In this document: positions 34,378-44,312 of the stretch, piece by piece
Layout: every line of letters starts with the position of its first letter
Position numbering within the stretch: the first letter of the stretch is position 1
Source of the DNA: Dyella sp. ASV24
GTDB taxonomy: Bacteria > Pseudomonadota > Gammaproteobacteria > Xanthomonadales > Rhodanobacteraceae
NCBI RefSeq assembly: GCF_016428905.1
Contig: NZ_JAELTQ010000007.1
Coordinates: 20,397-84,396 of the forward strand
Direction of reading: 5' to 3'
DNA: 64,000 nt
The notes under the pieces: generated by a model
What the model saw: the letters and a program-made list of their open reading frames with translations, nothing else
What the model was told of the DNA's origin: nothing
Databases searched by the model: none
Translations under genes and position numbers: made by a program

Positions 34378-36537
34378 TCAGTGGGCCGGGACCGCCTTGG
34401 TCTTCACCGGGACAGGCGCGGGCCGCGCCTTGGATGCCCCACGCATCTGCTCCAGCACCGTGGCGCAGGTGTTGTCCGGCGCGCCCTTGCTGGCGGCCAC
34501 CAGCGGCAGCAGAGCGGCGACCGGCGCGGCGAACACACCTAGCGCAAGCGCGCCGCCGCCACGCAGGATCAGCGGCCCAGGCTGCACGCCAACGTCGGGA
34601 TTCTTGAGGGTGCCCTTCACGTAGAGCGGTGATCGTAGCGACAGGATACGCAGGCCTTTCGACTCGGGCCGCACGTCCAGGTCGAGCTTCTCGTTGGTGA
34701 AGTTGACGTTGCCATTCACGCGGATGGTGGCGTCTTCGGTGTCGAACACGAACAGCTTGGTTTCGTAGAGCCCGTTGGTTGCCGCCAGATCCGATGCGGC
34801 GCAGTTGATCTTCGCCGTCTTGTCGCCGAACAGCTTGGCGATCACGACGTTCGCCACGTTCAGGCCCGCGGTTTCCAGCAAGGTCTTGCTGATCGCGCCG
34901 TCGTTCATCAGCAGCTTCAACTCGCCGGTCGACGTGCTCATCAGTTCGCTCACCGAATTGCCACGTGCGTCGAGCGCCGCGTCGCCGTTGATCTCGCCGA
35001 AACTGGTACGCATGGGTTCAAAGGTGGGAAAGAGCTCTTTTAACTTGAGATGGCGGGCCTTGAGTCGGATGGTGCCTTTCATTGGCGCGGCGCTGCCATC
35101 CAGATGCAGATTGCTGGCCACCTTGCCGCCAGCAAGGTCGAAGTCGAGCGGGTCCAGCGTGAGTACGCCGTTGTCCATGATCACGTGCGTTGACAGCGCG
35201 TTGATGGGCAGCGCGGCATCACGCACGATGCGGCCAGCGCGGAACGCGACATCCGCATCCATCGCCCGCCAGCGATCAGTGCGGAACGGTTCGACCGGCA
35301 ATACCTTGTCGGCCGGCTGGGGGGGGGTATCGCCACGTTGCTGCTTCTGCGCGTTCGAGTCCGCGCCGATCAGCGGCGCAAGATCGGCGAACCGCAGCAA
35401 TTGCGATGTCACGCTACCCGCGAGCTTGGGGCGTGCACCGCTGGTATCAAAGGCGAGGTCGCCGGATAGGTCGCTGCCACCCACGCGCCCACGAAAATGG
35501 TCGTACGAAAAGTGGCTGGCGCCGCGCTTCAGGTTTGCCTTCAGATGGCCTTCCGTCGCGTAGGGCGGCGTATCGGGCAGGGTCACGCCGATCAGCGGAT
35601 AGAGCTTGGCCATGCTGGTGCCCGAGAACCACAGGCGGATATCGAGCGCGCCCAGGTGCAGGGGATCCGTGAGCGTACCCACCAGGGCGATGTGCGTGTC
35701 GCCGACATGTACGTCGGCCTGCAGCGGAAACGGTTGGTCCGACTGCTGCAAAGCCAGCACGCCACCGGTCTTGCCGTTGCCGTCCACCGTGGCGCCTTGG
35801 TATTTGCCCACGGCCTGCCAGGCAAACTGATAAGCCGCGTTGGTGTGCCCGGGCTCGTTACCATCCTTGTCGGCATCTTTGGCGAGCTCCGTTTTCGCGG
35901 CCGCTCCCACGGTACGCCGGGCTTGTTCACGCGCATCGGTGGATTGCTGGGCCACGATGTCGCCATAGGGGATGGCGTGCTGCAACAGTTCGACCGTGAT
36001 CTGCAGGTCGCTCTTGCTGACAGCATCGCTGAGCGCGACATGGCCTCGATCGAAGCCGATGGCGTGCAGATCGAGTTGCCAGGTGGAGGGCGAGCCACTA
36101 TCGGGCAGGGTGAAATCCCAGTTGGCTTGCCCCTGCTTGTTACGCTCCAGGTCAATCGTGGGCTGCGACAGATACAGCACCGGGATTTCCACTCGATGCG
36201 CGATCAGTGGCAGTGGCGAAATGCGAAAGCGCAATGCATCCAGTCGCGCGAACAATGGCTGGGTGGCCCAATCGGGATTACCGACGCGGATATCCTGGGC
36301 GACGAATTCCGGCCACGGTACCCAGCTTTCCATGCCACTGGCGCGGCGCTCGCGCTGCCAATGCACACTCAGGTCGCCGTTGATGGCGAACGGTCGCCCC
36401 AGGGTTTCGCTGGCGCGAGCGTTGATGGTGGGTTTGAGCCGATTCCAGTCGAACGTGGCAATGACGATCAGCAGTATCACGATCAGCGCCAGACAGACGC
36501 CGATAATCCATGACATGATTTTCCACACCCGCCGCAT
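34378..36537 (-). CDS. AsmA-family envelope protein
   Basis: 719 residues from the ATG at 36537, with GGGAG upstream. A single N-terminal TM helix (IMSWIIGVCLALIVILLIVI) anchors a large periplasmic beta-rich domain. It starts with the AsmA signature FDWNRLKPTINARASETLGRPFAING and ends with the conserved AsmA C-terminal module (VNFTNEKLDLDVRPESKGLR, SPLYVKGTLKNPDVGVQP). Such proteins form bridge-like structures involved in lipid transport between membranes. Length is typical. Monocistronic, divergent from the DUF4349 lipoprotein. Confidence 0.92.
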   Translation of the reverse strand: MRRVWKIMSWIIGVCLALIVILLIVIATFDWNRLKPTINARASETLGRPFAINGDLSVHWQRERRASGMESWVPWPEFVAQDIRVGNPDWATQPLFARLDALRFRISPLPLIAHRVEIPVLYLSQPTIDLERNKQGQANWDFTLPDSGSPSTWQLDLHAIGFDRGHVALSDAVSKSDLQITVELLQHAIPYGDIVAQQSTDAREQARRTVGAAAKTELAKDADKDGNEPGHTNAAYQFAWQAVGKYQGATVDGNGKTGGVLALQQSDQPFPLQADVHVGDTHIALVGTLTDPLHLGALDIRLWFSGTSMAKLYPLIGVTLPDTPPYATEGHLKANLKRGASHFSYDHFRGRVGGSDLSGDLAFDTSGARPKLAGSVTSQLLRFADLAPLIGADSNAQKQQRGDTPPQPADKVLPVEPFRTDRWRAMDADVAFRAGRIVRDAALPINALSTHVIMDNGVLTLDPLDFDLAGGKVASNLHLDGSAAPMKGTIRLKARHLKLKELFPTFEPMRTSFGEINGDAALDARGNSVSELMSTSTGELKLLMNDGAISKTLLETAGLNVANVVIAKLFGDKTAKINCAASDLAATNGLYETKLFVFDTEDATIRVNGNVNFTNEKLDLDVRPESKGLRILSLRSPLYVKGTLKNPDVGVQPGPLILRGGGALALGVFAAPVAALLPLVAASKGAPDNTCATVLEQMRGASKARPAPVPVKTKAVPAH

Positions 36538-36704
36538 GCTCCGCTCCCTCATGGAGTCGTGGGCATCCTGCAGGCCCACGAGGTGAAGAAGTCGTGGTCT
36601 TAGGGTGTAGGGCGTGGAACCCGTTCACGATATCCGGGCAGACAGCCCGGATATCGGGTGAGTTGCGCTACTTTGCGCAGGACCGAAACAAGCAGGGAAG
36701 GGAT

Positions 36705-37484
36705 ATGCGCATCATGAAGCATGGGATGCTGGTCGCCGCCGTGGTGTTGCTGGTCGCCGGATGTTCGAGCAAACAGGCAGGGGCGCCTCAGGGCATTGGC
36801 GGAGAAACGTCGAAAACCGGCGCAAAGCTGGCGTATGAACATCACCTGCGCATCGAACTGCCGGAGGGGGAGATGGCGCCGCGTATGGCCGCCGTGCGGC
36901 AAGCCTGCGACTCGGCGCGTTTCGGCGCCTGCGACGTACTGCGCTTCGAGCAAAGTGAGCACGATGGAACGCTGACCGTACGCATGGTGCCGTCAGGCGT
37001 CGAGCCACTCACCAGCATGGCCAGTCAAAACGGCAAATTGGCGTGGCGGGAGACGCGGGCGGAGGATCTCGCCGAGGCCGTCAACGACACCGAGCAGAAA
37101 CGGAAGCTGCTGGAAACCTACTCCGTGCAAGTCGAGCAGCTGGCTCAGCGCAAGGACCTATCGACCAGCGACCTTATTACGCTCAGCCATGAGCGTGCGC
37201 AGATTCAAGTGCAGCGCGAGGAGCTACAGAACACGGCGGCTCAGCAGCAGCGGCGCATCGACACCAACCTCCTGCAGATGGATTTCACCGACAAGACGCG
37301 CAGCCAGCGTTTTGGCTTGTCGCTGGGCGAGTGGACCGATCAGTTGGTCGAAGGCATACGTGCCGCGTTGTCGATGCTGGCCTATGCGATCCCCTTCCTG
37401 CCGCTGGTGTTCGTGCTGGCGCTTGCATGGCGCTGGGTATGGCGCAAGGTGACGCGCAAATCGCGCGAGCGTAGCGTTGTCTAA
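36705..37484 (+). CDS. DUF4349-type lipoprotein
   Basis: 259 residues from the ATG at 36705 with AGGGAAGGG upstream. A signal peptide with lipobox (LLVAGCSS) is followed by a DUF4349-like domain in which residues ~110-195 form a coiled coil (KRKLLETYSVQVEQLAQRKD, SHERAQIQVQREELQNTAAQ). A C-terminal TM helix (AYAIPFLPLVFVLALAWRWVW) is followed by a basic tail. Function unknown; the double anchoring (lipid plus TM) is characteristic of the family. Confidence 0.85.
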   Translation: MRIMKHGMLVAAVVLLVAGCSSKQAGAPQGIGGETSKTGAKLAYEHHLRIELPEGEMAPRMAAVRQACDSARFGACDVLRFEQSEHDGTLTVRMVPSGVEPLTSMASQNGKLAWRETRAEDLAEAVNDTEQKRKLLETYSVQVEQLAQRKDLSTSDLITLSHERAQIQVQREELQNTAAQQQRRIDTNLLQMDFTDKTRSQRFGLSLGEWTDQLVEGIRAALSMLAYAIPFLPLVFVLALAWRWVWRKVTRKSRERSVV

Positions 37485-37501
37485 GCCGGTGTTCCCGTGA
37501 G

Positions 37502-37532
37502 GACGTCGCCGCCGTTGCGGCGGCGACGTCCA
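37502..37532. terminator. Strong GC-rich hairpin between convergent genes
   Basis: 13-bp perfect stem 37502-37514 with 37520-37532 and loop GTTGC. It lies between the DUF4349 gene stop and the convergent isomerase stop, so it probably ends both transcripts. No U-tract. Confidence 0.6.
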
Positions 37533-37536
37533 GGCA

Positions 37537-38472
37537 TCAATGCGTTGCTTTGGCGTCGCGCGCAGGGATGTTCACGCTGCACACGTCGACCTTGCCGGCG
37601 GGGATACGATAGAAATCATCGAGGCGATTGCGCTTGGCACCCACCAGCGCCGTAAAGGTCGCGCTGTCGGCGCGCAGCACCTCTACGCTTGGGCGCTCGT
37701 TAGCGGGCAGGTCGGCGGCAAGGCGGACAGAGCGGATGGTGATGCGCTGCTCGGGCTTCTCGTAAAAGCCCAGCGGGCCGGTGCCGCGTGGCAGGCCCGA
37801 CAGATACTCCATGCCTTGCAGCACGCGGCCCACCACGGCGATATTGCGGTCCAGCGCGCGTGGGGCTTGGCCGATCACGGCATAGAGTTCGCTGCCACTG
37901 CCGGTTTCCGGGTCAATGTCCCGGCCGACGCCGACCATGCCGTAGCAATGCGTCAGCCATTCCTGTTGATGGGCTTTGTCGCGCCCCACCGGGAAGCCTT
38001 CGGAAAAGCCCACTTCCGGCGCGTAGAAATCGCCGTCCTTCAAGGCAGTGAAGGGGAGCTTCGCGTCGTAGGGGCGCGTGTATTCGGGGGGCAACCTGTC
38101 CTTGGCGGAACCCAGCGGCTTGAGCTTGCTGGTGTGGCTATCGTCCTCATTGGCGGCATCGCCCCACTGGGTGACGAAATTGTCCTGCACGCGCTCGATG
38201 ACGAGCCCATCGTAGTAATGCTCGTGCGCCATGGTGCGGATGTTGGCGACGTGCAACGGTGCGTAGTCGGGCGCCAGTTCGATCAGCACGCGCCCCTGCG
38301 GGAGTTCCATCACCAGCAGATTCTGGGCATCGGGCGTGCGCCATTCCTGCGGCTGGGATTTGGCGAGAAGCTCCTTGGGCGACGGCGTGTGCGCGGGCTT
38401 CGTTTCGTCTGCGACCACCGTGGCAGGCAGTGCGACAGCGAGTGCAAGGGCAAGGCAACGGCGCAGCAGCAT
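37537..38472 (-). CDS. Periplasmic cyclophilin-type peptidyl-prolyl isomerase
   Basis: 311 residues from the ATG at 38472 (GGGGAG upstream). Signal peptide LRRCLALALAVALPATVVAD. Cyclophilin fold: ELPQGRVLIELAPDYAPLHVANI, EHYYDGLVIERVQDNFVTQWGD (catalytic R and F/Q region), GMVGVGRDIDPETGSGSELYAVIG, and NIAVVGRVLQGMEYLSGL. Longer than E. coli PpiA (190 residues) because of an insertion near residues 110-170 and a C-terminal extension, a form I associate with Xanthomonadales. Assists folding of exported proteins. Confidence 0.88.
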   Translation of the reverse strand: MLLRRCLALALAVALPATVVADETKPAHTPSPKELLAKSQPQEWRTPDAQNLLVMELPQGRVLIELAPDYAPLHVANIRTMAHEHYYDGLVIERVQDNFVTQWGDAANEDDSHTSKLKPLGSAKDRLPPEYTRPYDAKLPFTALKDGDFYAPEVGFSEGFPVGRDKAHQQEWLTHCYGMVGVGRDIDPETGSGSELYAVIGQAPRALDRNIAVVGRVLQGMEYLSGLPRGTGPLGFYEKPEQRITIRSVRLAADLPANERPSVEVLRADSATFTALVGAKRNRLDDFYRIPAGKVDVCSVNIPARDAKATH

Positions 38473-38636
38473 GGAATCTCCCCGTGTCGGAAAGCTTGCA
38501 AGGTAGCAGAGCGCGCCAGCGGCTGCCCCTGCCGGAGGGTAGGGGCGCTGTGCACGTTCGGGCCGCCAATACAAGCCGCGAAACAACGGCGCGGGTTCTC
38601 TACAATGCCGCCCCTTTGCCGTATCTGCCTGAGTCC

Positions 38637-39476
38637 ATGGACATCGTCGTCAACGAAGAACTCAAAGCCTATATCGATCCGCTCACCCCCGACGAGCACG
38701 AGGCGCTGGAGCGCAGCTTGCTGGCCGAAGGCTGTCGCGATTCGCTGGTGTTGTGGGGCAATGTGCTGGTGGACGGTCACAACCGCTACGGCATCTGCAA
38801 AAAGCACGATCTGCCGTTCAACACAGTGCAGAACACCCGCTTCCAGTCCATGGAAGACGTACATCTGTGGATGATCGAACAGCATCTGGGGCGGCGCAGC
38901 GTGTCCGATTTCCAGCGTGGCGTCCTGGCGCTGCGCAAGCGCGAGATCCTGGCGGAGCGTCGCTCACGGGCAAAGCCAGCGCAGGACGATGTGGCGGCCG
39001 TCCCGGCAACCGATGCCGCGCCTGACGTTGTCATGCAAGAGCCTGAAGACGCACCTCCTGCTGCGAAGGGCAAGGCCGAGCCCCTGCCAAGCCGGCAGGA
39101 GCTTGCGCGCGAAGCGCGCCTGAGCAACAGCCAGGTGGTGATGATCGAGAAGATCCAGAAGCAGGCGGCGCCCGAAGTGGTTGCGGCGGTCAAGTCCGGC
39201 GCGCTGTCGATCAACGCGGCCGCCGCCGTGGCGACCTTGCCGGAAGAAGAGCAGCGCGCAGCCGCCATTGCCGGTGACGACGAGCTCAAGCAGGCGGCCA
39301 AGCGCGTGCGTGACGCCAAGCGTAAGCCGAAGAAGGAGTCGGAGGCAGGCGAGGAGGATCTGCCGACCCTGCGCCGACGCGTGACGGAATTGACGGCGGA
39401 AGTCGCCGAACTAAAGGCTGACAACGAGGCGTTGCGTGAGCAGCTCGCGCGCTGGGAGCGCTCGGCCAACGCGTGA
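38637..39476 (+). CDS. Orphan ParB/Srx-fold protein with coiled-coil tail
   Basis: 279 residues from the ATG at 38637. The N-terminal ~110 residues resemble a ParB/RepB-type domain: IDPLTPDEHEALERSLLAEG, VLWGNVLVDGHNRYGICKKH (equivalent of the VDGHRR nucleotide-binding box), and a helical segment. Then come an Ala/Pro-rich linker and a helix-turn-helix-like segment (RQELAREARLSNSQVVMIEK), and the end is a leucine-heptad coiled coil (LRRRVTELTAEVAELKADNE). There is no ParA gene nearby, so it is not the chromosomal partition protein. Possibly a plasmid-derived or regulatory ParB homologue. Confidence 0.72.
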   Translation: MDIVVNEELKAYIDPLTPDEHEALERSLLAEGCRDSLVLWGNVLVDGHNRYGICKKHDLPFNTVQNTRFQSMEDVHLWMIEQHLGRRSVSDFQRGVLALRKREILAERRSRAKPAQDDVAAVPATDAAPDVVMQEPEDAPPAAKGKAEPLPSRQELAREARLSNSQVVMIEKIQKQAAPEVVAAVKSGALSINAAAAVATLPEEEQRAAAIAGDDELKQAAKRVRDAKRKPKKESEAGEEDLPTLRRRVTELTAEVAELKADNEALREQLARWERSANA

Positions 39477-39481
39477 CGCGT

Positions 39482-39500
39482 TTGCGGACGTTGTCCGCAA
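39482..39500. promoter_or_regulatory. Palindrome TTGCGGAC-GTT-GTCCGCAA upstream of isoamylase
   Basis: 8-bp perfect inverted repeat with a 3-nt centre, just after the ParB-like gene stop and 243 bp upstream of the isoamylase ATG. Its 14-bp core GCGGACGTTGTCCG recurs exactly at 45021-45034 upstream of the aminotransferase gene. Candidate operator. Confidence 0.4.
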
Positions 39501-39742
39501 TGAATACGTATGCAATGACTGGTTGCTGCATTGCGATGCTTTCTACGATGCATCGCACTGCCGACCAGGTGGCGGCCGCACGTGGGGAGTGCGTGCGGCA
39601 CGTCGTGGGATGTCTGATCCGTCTTTCCCGTTCCTCTATTCGACAGTGGTTTTCGCTTGCCCGCACGCTGCGGCAAGGATGCGCACCGTGGCGCCGATGC
39701 TGTTCGACCTGATCGTCAACGAAACAGGATGGAGGCTGACCC

Positions 39743-42073
39743 ATGAAGTGCCCAAAGTTTCTCGCCGTGCTGCTTGGCTGCGCGGTGCTCGCCGGTGTGC
39801 CCGCAACGCCGGCGCATGCGGCCATCAACAGCATGAGCCTGGGCGCGAGCTATGACGCGCAACAGGCAAACATCACCTTTCGCGTCTACTCCTCGCAGGC
39901 CACGCGCATGGTGCTCTACCTGTATTCGACGGGTTACGGCGTGCAGGAGTCGGCCACCTATACGCTGAGCCCAGCGGGCAGTGGCGTGTGGGCGGTGACG
40001 GTGCCGGTGTCGTCCATCAAGGCGGCCGGTATCACGGGGGCGGTGTACTACGGGTATCGCGCTTGGGGGCCGAATTGGCCTTATGCCAGCAATTGGGGCA
40101 AGGGTTCGCAGGCAGGCTTTGTTTCCGACGTCGACGCCAACGGTAACCGCTTCAATCCCAACAAACTGCTGTTGGACCCCTACGCGCAGGAAGTGAGCCA
40201 GGATCCGCTGAACCCGTCCAACCAGAATGGCAACGTGTTCGCCTCGGGTGCCACCTATCGCACCACCGATAGCGGCATCTATGCGCCCAAGGGCGTCGTG
40301 CTGGTGCCGAGCACCCAAAGTACCGGCACCAAGCCCACGCGCGCGCAGAAGGATGATGTGATCTACGAGGTGCACGTGCGCGGCTTCACGGAGCAGGACA
40401 CCTCTATCCCTGCGCAGTATCGCGGCACCTATTACGGTGCAGGGCTCAAGGCCAGTTACCTGGCCAGTCTTGGCGTGACGGCGGTGGAGTTTCTGCCGGT
40501 GCAGGAGACGCAGAACGACGCAAACGACGTGGTCCCCAATTCAGATGCCAACCAGAACTACTGGGGCTACATGACCGAGAACTACTTCTCGCCGGATCGC
40601 CGCTATGCCTACAACAAGGCGGCAGGCGGACCCACCGCGGAGTTCCAGGCGATGGTGCAGGCGTTTCATAACGCGGGCATCAAGGTCTACATGGATGTGG
40701 TTTACAACCACACTGCCGAAGGCGGCACCTGGACCAGCAGTGATCCCACCACGGCCACCATCTACTCGTGGCGCGGCCTGGACAACGCCACGTATTACGA
40801 GCTGACCTCCGGCAACCAGTACTTCTACGACAACACGGGCACGGGCGCGAACTTCAACACGTACAACACGGTAACGCAGAACCTCATCGTCGACTCACTG
40901 GCGTATTGGGCGAACACGATGGGCGTGGATGGCTTCCGCTTCGACCTTGCTTCCGTGCTCGGCAACAGTTGCCTCAATGGCGCGTACACCGCATCCGCAC
41001 CGAATTGCCCAAACGGTGGTTACAACTTCGACGCGGCGGATACCAACGTAGCGATCAACCGCATCCTGCGCGAGTTCACGGTGCGCCCGGCGGCGGGCGG
41101 CAGTGGTCTTGATCTGTTCGCGGAACCGTGGGCTATCGGCGGCAACTCGTACCAGCTGGGTGGATTCCCACAGGGTTGGTCCGAGTGGAACGGCCTGTTC
41201 CGCGACAGCTTGCGGCAGGCGCAGAACGAGCTGGGAAGCATGACCATCTACGTGACGCAGGATGCGAATGACTTCTCCGGTTCGTCCAATCTGTTCCAGT
41301 CCAGCGGACGATCACCGTGGAACTCGATCAACTTTATCGACGTGCATGACGGCCTGACGTTGAAGGACGTGTACTCCTGCAACGGTGCCAACAACAGTCA
41401 GGCGTGGCCCTACGGGCCGTCGGATGGCGGCACGAGCACCAATTACAGTTGGGATCAGGGCATGTCGGCGGGAACGGGTGCCGCGGTCGACCAGCGTCGA
41501 GCGGCACGAACGGGCATGGCCTTCGAGATGTTGTCGGCGGGCACGCCGCTGATGCAGGGCGGCGACGAATACCTGCGCACGCTCCAGTGCAACAACAATG
41601 CCTACAACCTCGACTCCAGCGCCAACTGGCTTACCTATAGCTGGACCACCGATCAATCGAACTTCTACACCTTTGCGCAGCGCCTGATTGCGTTCCGCAA
41701 GGCGCATCCCGCGCTTCGCCCGTCGAGCTGGTACAGCGGTAGCCAGTTGGCGTGGTACCAACCCAGTGGAGCCGCAGCGGACAGCAACTACTGGAACAAC
41801 ACCAGCAACTACGCCATTGCTTACACCATCAATGGGCCGTCGTTGGGCGACAGCAATTCCATCTATGTCGCTTACAACGGTTGGTCGAGCAGCGTGACCT
41901 TCACCTTGCCTGCGCCGCCATCGGGGACGCAGTGGTATCGCGTCACCGATACCTGCGACTGGAACGATGGCGCCAATACGTTCGTTGCACCAGGCAGCGA
42001 GACATTGATCGGCGGCGCGGGTACCACCTATGGGCAATGCGGCCAATCGCTGCTGCTGTTGATCTCCAAGTAG
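39743..42073 (+). CDS. iam: Secreted isoamylase (glycogen alpha-1,6-glucanohydrolase, GH13)
   Basis: 776-residue precursor with a 26-residue signal peptide ending ATPAHA; RBS GGATGGAGG. Hydrolyses alpha-1,6 branches of glycogen, amylopectin and limit dextrins outside the cytoplasm. Domains: N-terminal CBM48-like (mature start AINSMSLGASY), the (beta/alpha)8 barrel with GH13 motifs MDVVYNHT, GFRFDLAS (Asp401 nucleophile), DLFAEPW (Glu461 acid/base) and FIDVHDG (Asp536), and a C-terminal beta domain. Subtracting 26 gives 375/435/510, the published catalytic positions in the Pseudomonas amyloderamosa enzyme. Length and nearly all of the sequence match that protein as I remember it. Confidence 0.96.
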   Translation: MKCPKFLAVLLGCAVLAGVPATPAHAAINSMSLGASYDAQQANITFRVYSSQATRMVLYLYSTGYGVQESATYTLSPAGSGVWAVTVPVSSIKAAGITGAVYYGYRAWGPNWPYASNWGKGSQAGFVSDVDANGNRFNPNKLLLDPYAQEVSQDPLNPSNQNGNVFASGATYRTTDSGIYAPKGVVLVPSTQSTGTKPTRAQKDDVIYEVHVRGFTEQDTSIPAQYRGTYYGAGLKASYLASLGVTAVEFLPVQETQNDANDVVPNSDANQNYWGYMTENYFSPDRRYAYNKAAGGPTAEFQAMVQAFHNAGIKVYMDVVYNHTAEGGTWTSSDPTTATIYSWRGLDNATYYELTSGNQYFYDNTGTGANFNTYNTVTQNLIVDSLAYWANTMGVDGFRFDLASVLGNSCLNGAYTASAPNCPNGGYNFDAADTNVAINRILREFTVRPAAGGSGLDLFAEPWAIGGNSYQLGGFPQGWSEWNGLFRDSLRQAQNELGSMTIYVTQDANDFSGSSNLFQSSGRSPWNSINFIDVHDGLTLKDVYSCNGANNSQAWPYGPSDGGTSTNYSWDQGMSAGTGAAVDQRRAARTGMAFEMLSAGTPLMQGGDEYLRTLQCNNNAYNLDSSANWLTYSWTTDQSNFYTFAQRLIAFRKAHPALRPSSWYSGSQLAWYQPSGAAADSNYWNNTSNYAIAYTINGPSLGDSNSIYVAYNGWSSSVTFTLPAPPSGTQWYRVTDTCDWNDGANTFVAPGSETLIGGAGTTYGQCGQSLLLLISK

Positions 42074-42080
42074 CCATGGA

Positions 42081-42114
42081 GCACCAGCGTTACCCAAACG
42101 GGTAACGCTGGTGC
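42081..42114 (+). terminator. Hairpin terminator after isoamylase
   Basis: 15-bp perfect stem 42081-42095 with 42100-42114 and an AAAC loop, 8 bp after the stop codon. No U-tract. Confidence 0.6.
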
Positions 42115-42212
42115 AATAGGTCTGGCTGACGTGTTTGTCACGATCCCATCGCCATACTGAAAACGAGCGCCGTGTGTAGCGGCCCGTTCTCCTTTCTTCA
42201 AGGATTCTGGTT

Positions 42213-43943
42213 ATGGCAAATACGAAAGTGGCCGATGTCGTGACGGAAACGCTGCACGTGGCCGGCGTCAAGCGTATCTACGGTGTAGTGGGCGACAGCC
42301 TCAATGGCATCACTGATTCGCTGCGGCGGCGTGGTGACATCGATTGGATCCATGTGCGACACGAGGAGTCAGCGGCGTTCGCGGCGGGCGCGGAGGCGCA
42401 CCTCACTGGTGAGCTTGCCGTTTGTGCGGGCAGCTGTGGCCCGGGCAACCTGCACCTGATCAACGGCCTGTTCGATTGCCATCGCTCGCGTGTACCCGTA
42501 CTCGCTATCGCGGCACACATTCCCAGCGCTGAGATCGGCCGGGGGTACTTCCAGGAGACACATCCGGAATCCTTGTTCCGCGAATGCAGCCACTATTGCG
42601 AGCTGGTGTCCAGCCCCGAGCAGTTGCCGGGCGTGCTGGAAAGCGCCATTCGCGCGGCAGTCGGCTTGCGTGGCGTGGCGGTAGTGATCATTCCTGGTGA
42701 CGTCGCACTGCGCGAGTTGAATGCGAAGCCGGCAGCGGGCGCATCCCTGGCGCTCCTGCCTCCCGTCGTGCAGCCAGCGGCGGCGGATGTCGATGCACTG
42801 GCGCAGTTGCTCAATGGCAGCAGCAAAGTCACCTTGCTGTGTGGGCGCGGTTGCGCGGGCGCACACGATCCCTTGCTGAAGTTGGCCGAAGCGCTGAAAG
42901 CACCCATCGTGCATGCGTTTGGCGGCAAGGAGTACGTGGAGTATGACAACCCGTACGACGTTGGCATGACCGGGTTGATCGGTTTCAGCTCCGGCTATCA
43001 CGCCATGTTGAACTGCGACACGTTGCTGATGCTGGGCACCGATTTTCCGTATCGCCAGTTCTATCCGGCGGACGCGAAGATCGCACAGGTCGATGTGCGC
43101 CCGGAGAATCTGGGGCGACGCGCCCGGCTGGACCTCGGCATGGTGGGTGATGTATCCGCCACTATCGGGGCGCTCCTGCCGAAGCTGAAGGCGCGGACGG
43201 ATCGAGCCTACCTGGACGCTTGCCTGGCGCACTACCGCAAAGCGCGTGAGGGCCTGGATGAACTGGCCACGGGCCAGCCGGGACGCAAGCCCATCCACCC
43301 GCAATACCTGGCCAAGCTGGTCAGCGAGGCGGCGGCGGACGATGCGATCTTCACCTTTGACGTGGGCACGCCGTCGATCTGGGCCGCGCGTTATCTCACC
43401 ATGAATGGACGTCGACGCCTGATCGGTTCATTGGTGCATGGCTCTATGGCGAACGCCATGCCACAGGCCATCGGCGCGCAAGCGGCATTTCCGGCGCGGC
43501 AGGTAATCAGCCTTTCCGGCGATGGCGGTTTCACCATGTTGATGGGTGATTTCCTCACCCTGGTGCAGCACAAGCTGCCGGTGAAAGTGGTGGTGTTCAA
43601 TAACCACACGCTTGGTTTTGTGGCGCTGGAGATGAAGGCGGGTGGCTACCTGGAAACAGGGACGTCGCTGGTCAATCCCGATTTCGCCGCCGTGGCGCGG
43701 GCGGCCGGCGTACACGCGATACGCGTGGAAGATCCCGGTGATCTGCCCGCGGCGGTGAAAGACATCCTTGCGCACGATGGCCCTGCGTTGCTGGATGTCG
43801 TTACCAATACGCAGGAGTTGGCCTTGCCCCCAAGCATCAAGCTGGAGCAGGCCAAGGGCTTTGGCCTGTGGGCATTGCGTACCGTCATCAATGGGCGAGG
43901 CGACGAGCTGATCGAACTGGCGAAGACCAATCTGTTCCGTTGA
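42213..43943 (+). CDS. poxB: Pyruvate dehydrogenase (quinone) / pyruvate oxidase
   Basis: 576 residues, AAGGA upstream. ThDP- and FAD-dependent peripheral membrane enzyme converting pyruvate to acetate and CO2 with electrons passed to ubiquinone. The N-terminal PYR domain has [18 protein letters not shown] and [18 protein letters not shown] (catalytic Glu in HEE), then [17 protein letters not shown]. The central FAD domain contains [16 protein letters not shown]. The C-terminal PP domain has the ThDP motif [17 protein letters not shown] ending in [11 protein letters not shown]. Size and motifs match E. coli PoxB. Confidence 0.94.
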   Translation: MANTKVADVVTETLHVAGVKRIYGVVGDSLNGITDSLRRRGDIDWIHVRHEESAAFAAGAEAHLTGELAVCAGSCGPGNLHLINGLFDCHRSRVPVLAIAAHIPSAEIGRGYFQETHPESLFRECSHYCELVSSPEQLPGVLESAIRAAVGLRGVAVVIIPGDVALRELNAKPAAGASLALLPPVVQPAAADVDALAQLLNGSSKVTLLCGRGCAGAHDPLLKLAEALKAPIVHAFGGKEYVEYDNPYDVGMTGLIGFSSGYHAMLNCDTLLMLGTDFPYRQFYPADAKIAQVDVRPENLGRRARLDLGMVGDVSATIGALLPKLKARTDRAYLDACLAHYRKAREGLDELATGQPGRKPIHPQYLAKLVSEAAADDAIFTFDVGTPSIWAARYLTMNGRRRLIGSLVHGSMANAMPQAIGAQAAFPARQVISLSGDGGFTMLMGDFLTLVQHKLPVKVVVFNNHTLGFVALEMKAGGYLETGTSLVNPDFAAVARAAGVHAIRVEDPGDLPAAVKDILAHDGPALLDVVTNTQELALPPSIKLEQAKGFGLWALRTVINGRGDELIELAKTNLFR

Positions 43944-44312
43944 TGTCCGGTGATGGTCCACGCGATCGGTCTGTTCGTGTGGGCCCCTTGCCGTCCGCTG
44001 GTTGGTCTCTGGAGGTTCGTTGCGTCAGTCCTTCAGAGAAAAATGTCAGGCCTGCGAAGGAAAGTCTTCAGGATTGTCAACGGAAGCCCGTGAATGCGCA
44101 GGGTCGGCTGGTGCTCGATGAACGAAACGTCAACGCGACAGGCGATGTCACGCCATGTGTTTCCGTTTGCCGGTAAAAAGGGCGGAAAGCCAGTGCGAGC
44201 GTTGGCGTGCCATGTATATGAATCGCGGCCGTGCCAGATTCGTGCATTGCATCGTACTGAAATGACATAGAAAGGAAGCGGTGCAACGGTGCAATGACTC
44301 GGTAGCAGTGCG
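43944..44312. other. 369-bp intergenic region
   Basis: Between poxB and a small ORF. Only short frames without ribosome-binding sites. I see no repeat or structured RNA here; a promoter for the small gene probably lies in it. Confidence 0.4.

Noticed and set aside
34775..35563. Plus-strand frame opposite the AsmA gene
   Set aside because: Low-complexity Ser/Arg-rich translation, no SD; AsmA is clear on the other strand.
38259..38636. N-terminal extension of the ParB-like frame
   Set aside because: It is antisense to the cyclophilin signal-peptide region and Arg-rich; similarity and a natural start begin at the ATG at 38637.
39436..39855. Plus-strand frame spanning the gap before isoamylase
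   Set aside because: It overlaps both neighbours out of frame and has no SD or recognisable motif; the gap is better explained as regulatory.
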